The notes under the pieces: model-generated | The model's database searches: none | The model's input: the letters and a program-made list of their open reading frames with translations, nothing else | What the model was told of the DNA's origin: nothing | Part shown: positions 62,906 through 64,000 of the stretch, in pieces | Numbering within the stretch: the stretch's first letter is position 1 | Layout: each line of letters opens with the position of its first letter | Translations under genes and position numbers: made by a program | Source of the DNA: Didymella arachidicola | Lineage: Eukaryota; Ascomycota; Dothideomycetes; Pleosporales; Didymellaceae | Direction: 5' to 3' | Length of the DNA: 64,000 nt | Assembly: GCA_016630955.3 (NCBI GenBank) | Contig: CM049993.1 | Span: 372,001-436,000 of the forward strand

Positions 62906-64000
62906 TCATGGGGCAATAAGCCGCTTAGGTATTTAAGTGATCGGTGTTTCCTGCATTTAGGATTCAAACACTCAACCCACTCTCGAAGGTAACACTCCTG
63001 GTCCTGTACACAATGCATGTCCACAATCTCCTCTACGCTTGTAATTCCAGGGAAGTGGAGGTTTGTCCGCTTATCCCAAAGGTGTTCTGGGCAGAGGGTC
63101 TCTGCGCAGTTCCACCAGTATTCTTCGCAACCCTTAGGTTTGCTGGGAAACCACTGGCTGTTTACCTTGAACTGCAGATGGTCGTTACAGGCGTCGTGGT
63201 AGCACTGCATAGCTGGGAGTTGAGGGTGACATGGGTTCCGGAGATCTTGTTGTAGCTGTGCCACGTAGTTATAGGTTGGCGTGGCCACTCGTCGGCTGAA
63301 GTCAGGTTCGCCCACGTGTGACTGTGTTGCTTGGCCTTCGTCCATCCATTTCGCGAAATCCTCCGTATGCCACTCCTTGTCAGGTTTCTGGACGTTGATG
63401 ACCTGTTGATTGAACTGGGCAAGTGCTTCAGGATCGTCAAGTAGGCACTGCCTAGCCCTTACAACGTCTTCGTCCATTGACCAGTCACGCGTGTCCCCGC
63501 TATCCTGCGAGCCTGATGGCTGAATTGCCAGGTGTGGTGCTTCCTTCTTATGTTCAGGAATATTGTTGACAATCGTAAGGTTTACAACTGGTATCCGGAT
63601 TTCTTGGGAGGCATGAGTCTGGGTTGCTCGGTCGCTCGAGACCGGCGTATAGGACTCCTGTGCTCTGTCGCATACGAGTAGACGCTTTCCTTCTTCTGAG
63701 TAATATTTGTCGTTGTGTTGGTAGAAGGATCCGTAGTATCGTTTGCCGACAATAATGATGCCGTCCCGGGTATCGCATTCCACCACATGGTGTTTTCTAG
63801 GATCGTTCTTGATCCACTGGGGGTGTGGGTAAGGCGTTGGTGATCGCACCAGTCTGTCTGCACCTTTGTCAGATTCCTCTTCATGTTCGTCTTCCATAAG
63901 ACGACCCATGTCTTCAGTGAGAATTTCCCATTCTTCACTGGTCTCGTTGTTGCCAGTAGTCAGCATGTTAAGCTGTCGAACTACTTTGTTCTTCATGCGG
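62764..64000 (-). CDS. gag: gag-like ORF of the chromovirus, 5' end outside the window
   Basis: At least 410 codons, open through the right edge, so the true start is not visible. Its position upstream of pol in the -1-related frame makes it the gag-side ORF. Sequence similarity to standard Gag is not obvious. The N-terminal part is acidic and polar. The C-terminal third has a dense Cys/His region (for example CYHDACND, CAETLCPEHLWD, CYLREWVECLNPKCRKH) in place of the usual CCHC knuckle. This could bind nucleic acid or zinc (inference). The ORF overlaps pol by about 140 bases and contains the slippery heptamer near its end. Confidence 0.8.
   Translation of the reverse strand, partial: RMKNKVVRQLNMLTTGNNETSEEWEILTEDMGRLMEDEHEEESDKGADRLVRSPTPYPHPQWIKNDPRKHHVVECDTRDGIIIVGKRYYGSFYQHNDKYYSEEGKRLLVCDRAQESYTPVSSDRATQTHASQEIRIPVVNLTIVNNIPEHKKEAPHLAIQPSGSQDSGDTRDWSMDEDVVRARQCLLDDPEALAQFNQQVINVQKPDKEWHTEDFAKWMDEGQATQSHVGEPDFSRRVATPTYNYVAQLQQDLRNPCHPQLPAMQCYHDACNDHLQFKVNSQWFPSKPKGCEEYWWNCAETLCPEHLWDKRTNLHFPGITSVEEIVDMHCVQDQECYLREWVECLNPKCRKHRSLKYLSGLLPHDESFLDMWPVNATRRQDEDVPSTTSRAPGIDVRIPMRPIHSSDSLSC
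62893..62899 (-). promoter_or_regulatory. -1 ribosomal frameshift slippery site TTTTTTA
   Basis: In the gag-like frame the codons read TCT TTT TTA, so T TTT TTA is a canonical X XXY YYZ heptamer. A one-base backward slip leads exactly into the pol frame, which opens only 6 bases upstream (at 62905) and lies in the -1 frame. The gag-like stop follows 127 bases later at 62764-62766. A stimulatory structure downstream was not tested. Confidence 0.8.

Larger units (their letters stand above)
58303..64000 (-). mobile_element. Ty3/Gypsy chromovirus, minus strand, truncated by the window edge
   Basis: Minus-strand LTR retrotransposon. In its own order it shows a gag-like ORF (enters from the right edge), a -1 frameshift site, pol (protease, RT, RNase H, integrase, chromodomain), a polypurine tract and the 3' LTR at 58303-58804. 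The 5' LTR and primer-binding site lie beyond the window. Both long frames are free of stops, so the copy appears recent and not affected by RIP. It carries an additional ORF on the opposite strand between pol and the LTR. Base TGTAC directly left of the LTR (58298-58302) is the candidate 5-bp target duplication. Confidence 0.93.

Noticed and set aside
1..64000. tRNA, rRNA and CRISPR features
   Set aside because: I scanned for tRNA B-box-like gttcgaatcc sequences and regular spaced repeats and saw none that fold convincingly; a tRNA search program would be decisive.

Overview
This window is nuclear DNA of a filamentous ascomycete (Pezizomycotina, most likely a Dothideomycete; the class is inference from gene content). 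Signs of this are many protein genes split by short GT-AG introns (mostly 46-55 nt), genes on both strands with no operons, a HET-domain protein, an Rxt3 subunit with long disordered tracts, a Dsc3 subunit, and a Ty3/Gypsy chromovirus and a pogo/Fot1-like DNA transposon. All exon coordinates were joined by hand from splice signals, reading phase and family resemblance; none was tested by alignment.

Layout. 1-9 kb: an Ayr1-like SDR, then the whole methylcitrate (propionyl-CoA) pathway: 2-methylcitrate dehydratase (+), 2-methylisocitrate lyase (-) and 2-methylcitrate synthase (+), the last two head to head over a 545-bp intergenic region. 9-19 kb: a membrane-anchored GH3 beta-glucosidase, a HET protein and two unrecognised fungal proteins. 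19-29 kb: ATP synthase OSCP, the CLN3/Btn1 transporter, histone-deacetylase subunit Rxt3 and 6-phosphofructo-2-kinase/fructose-2,6-bisphosphatase. 29-36.5 kb: a small unknown protein, a mitochondrial PDH/BCKDH-type kinase, cytochrome c and a five-exon SDR. 36.5-46 kb: a CCCH protein with a C-terminal cysteine cluster, an mpaB/DUF2236-type protein, Rrg9, the Fe-S assembly protein Isa1, a Dabb-domain protein and Dsc3. 47-55 kb: a 112-aa protein with an internal duplication, a secreted agmatinase-like ureohydrolase, a MATE transporter and a secreted M35-like protein that lacks the HExxH motif.

56-64 kb is transposon territory. An AT-rich stretch holds an old transposon end, followed by an apparently intact 1,873-bp pogo-like element with 60-bp inverted repeats and TA duplications. 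One base after its TA lies a 502-bp LTR of a minus-strand chromovirus that runs off the right edge. The chromovirus has a gag-like ORF, a canonical -1 slippery heptamer (TTTTTTA), a pol ORF with protease, RT, RNase H, integrase and chromodomain, a polypurine tract, and an extra antisense ORF. That antisense ORF encodes a protein whose six cysteines have exactly Gal4-type Zn(II)2Cys6 spacing, followed by a coiled coil. It is the most unusual thing I found.

The genes do not form one pathway, but a large share act in mitochondrial carbon and energy metabolism: the methylcitrate cycle, OSCP, the PDH-type kinase, cytochrome c, Rrg9 and Isa1.
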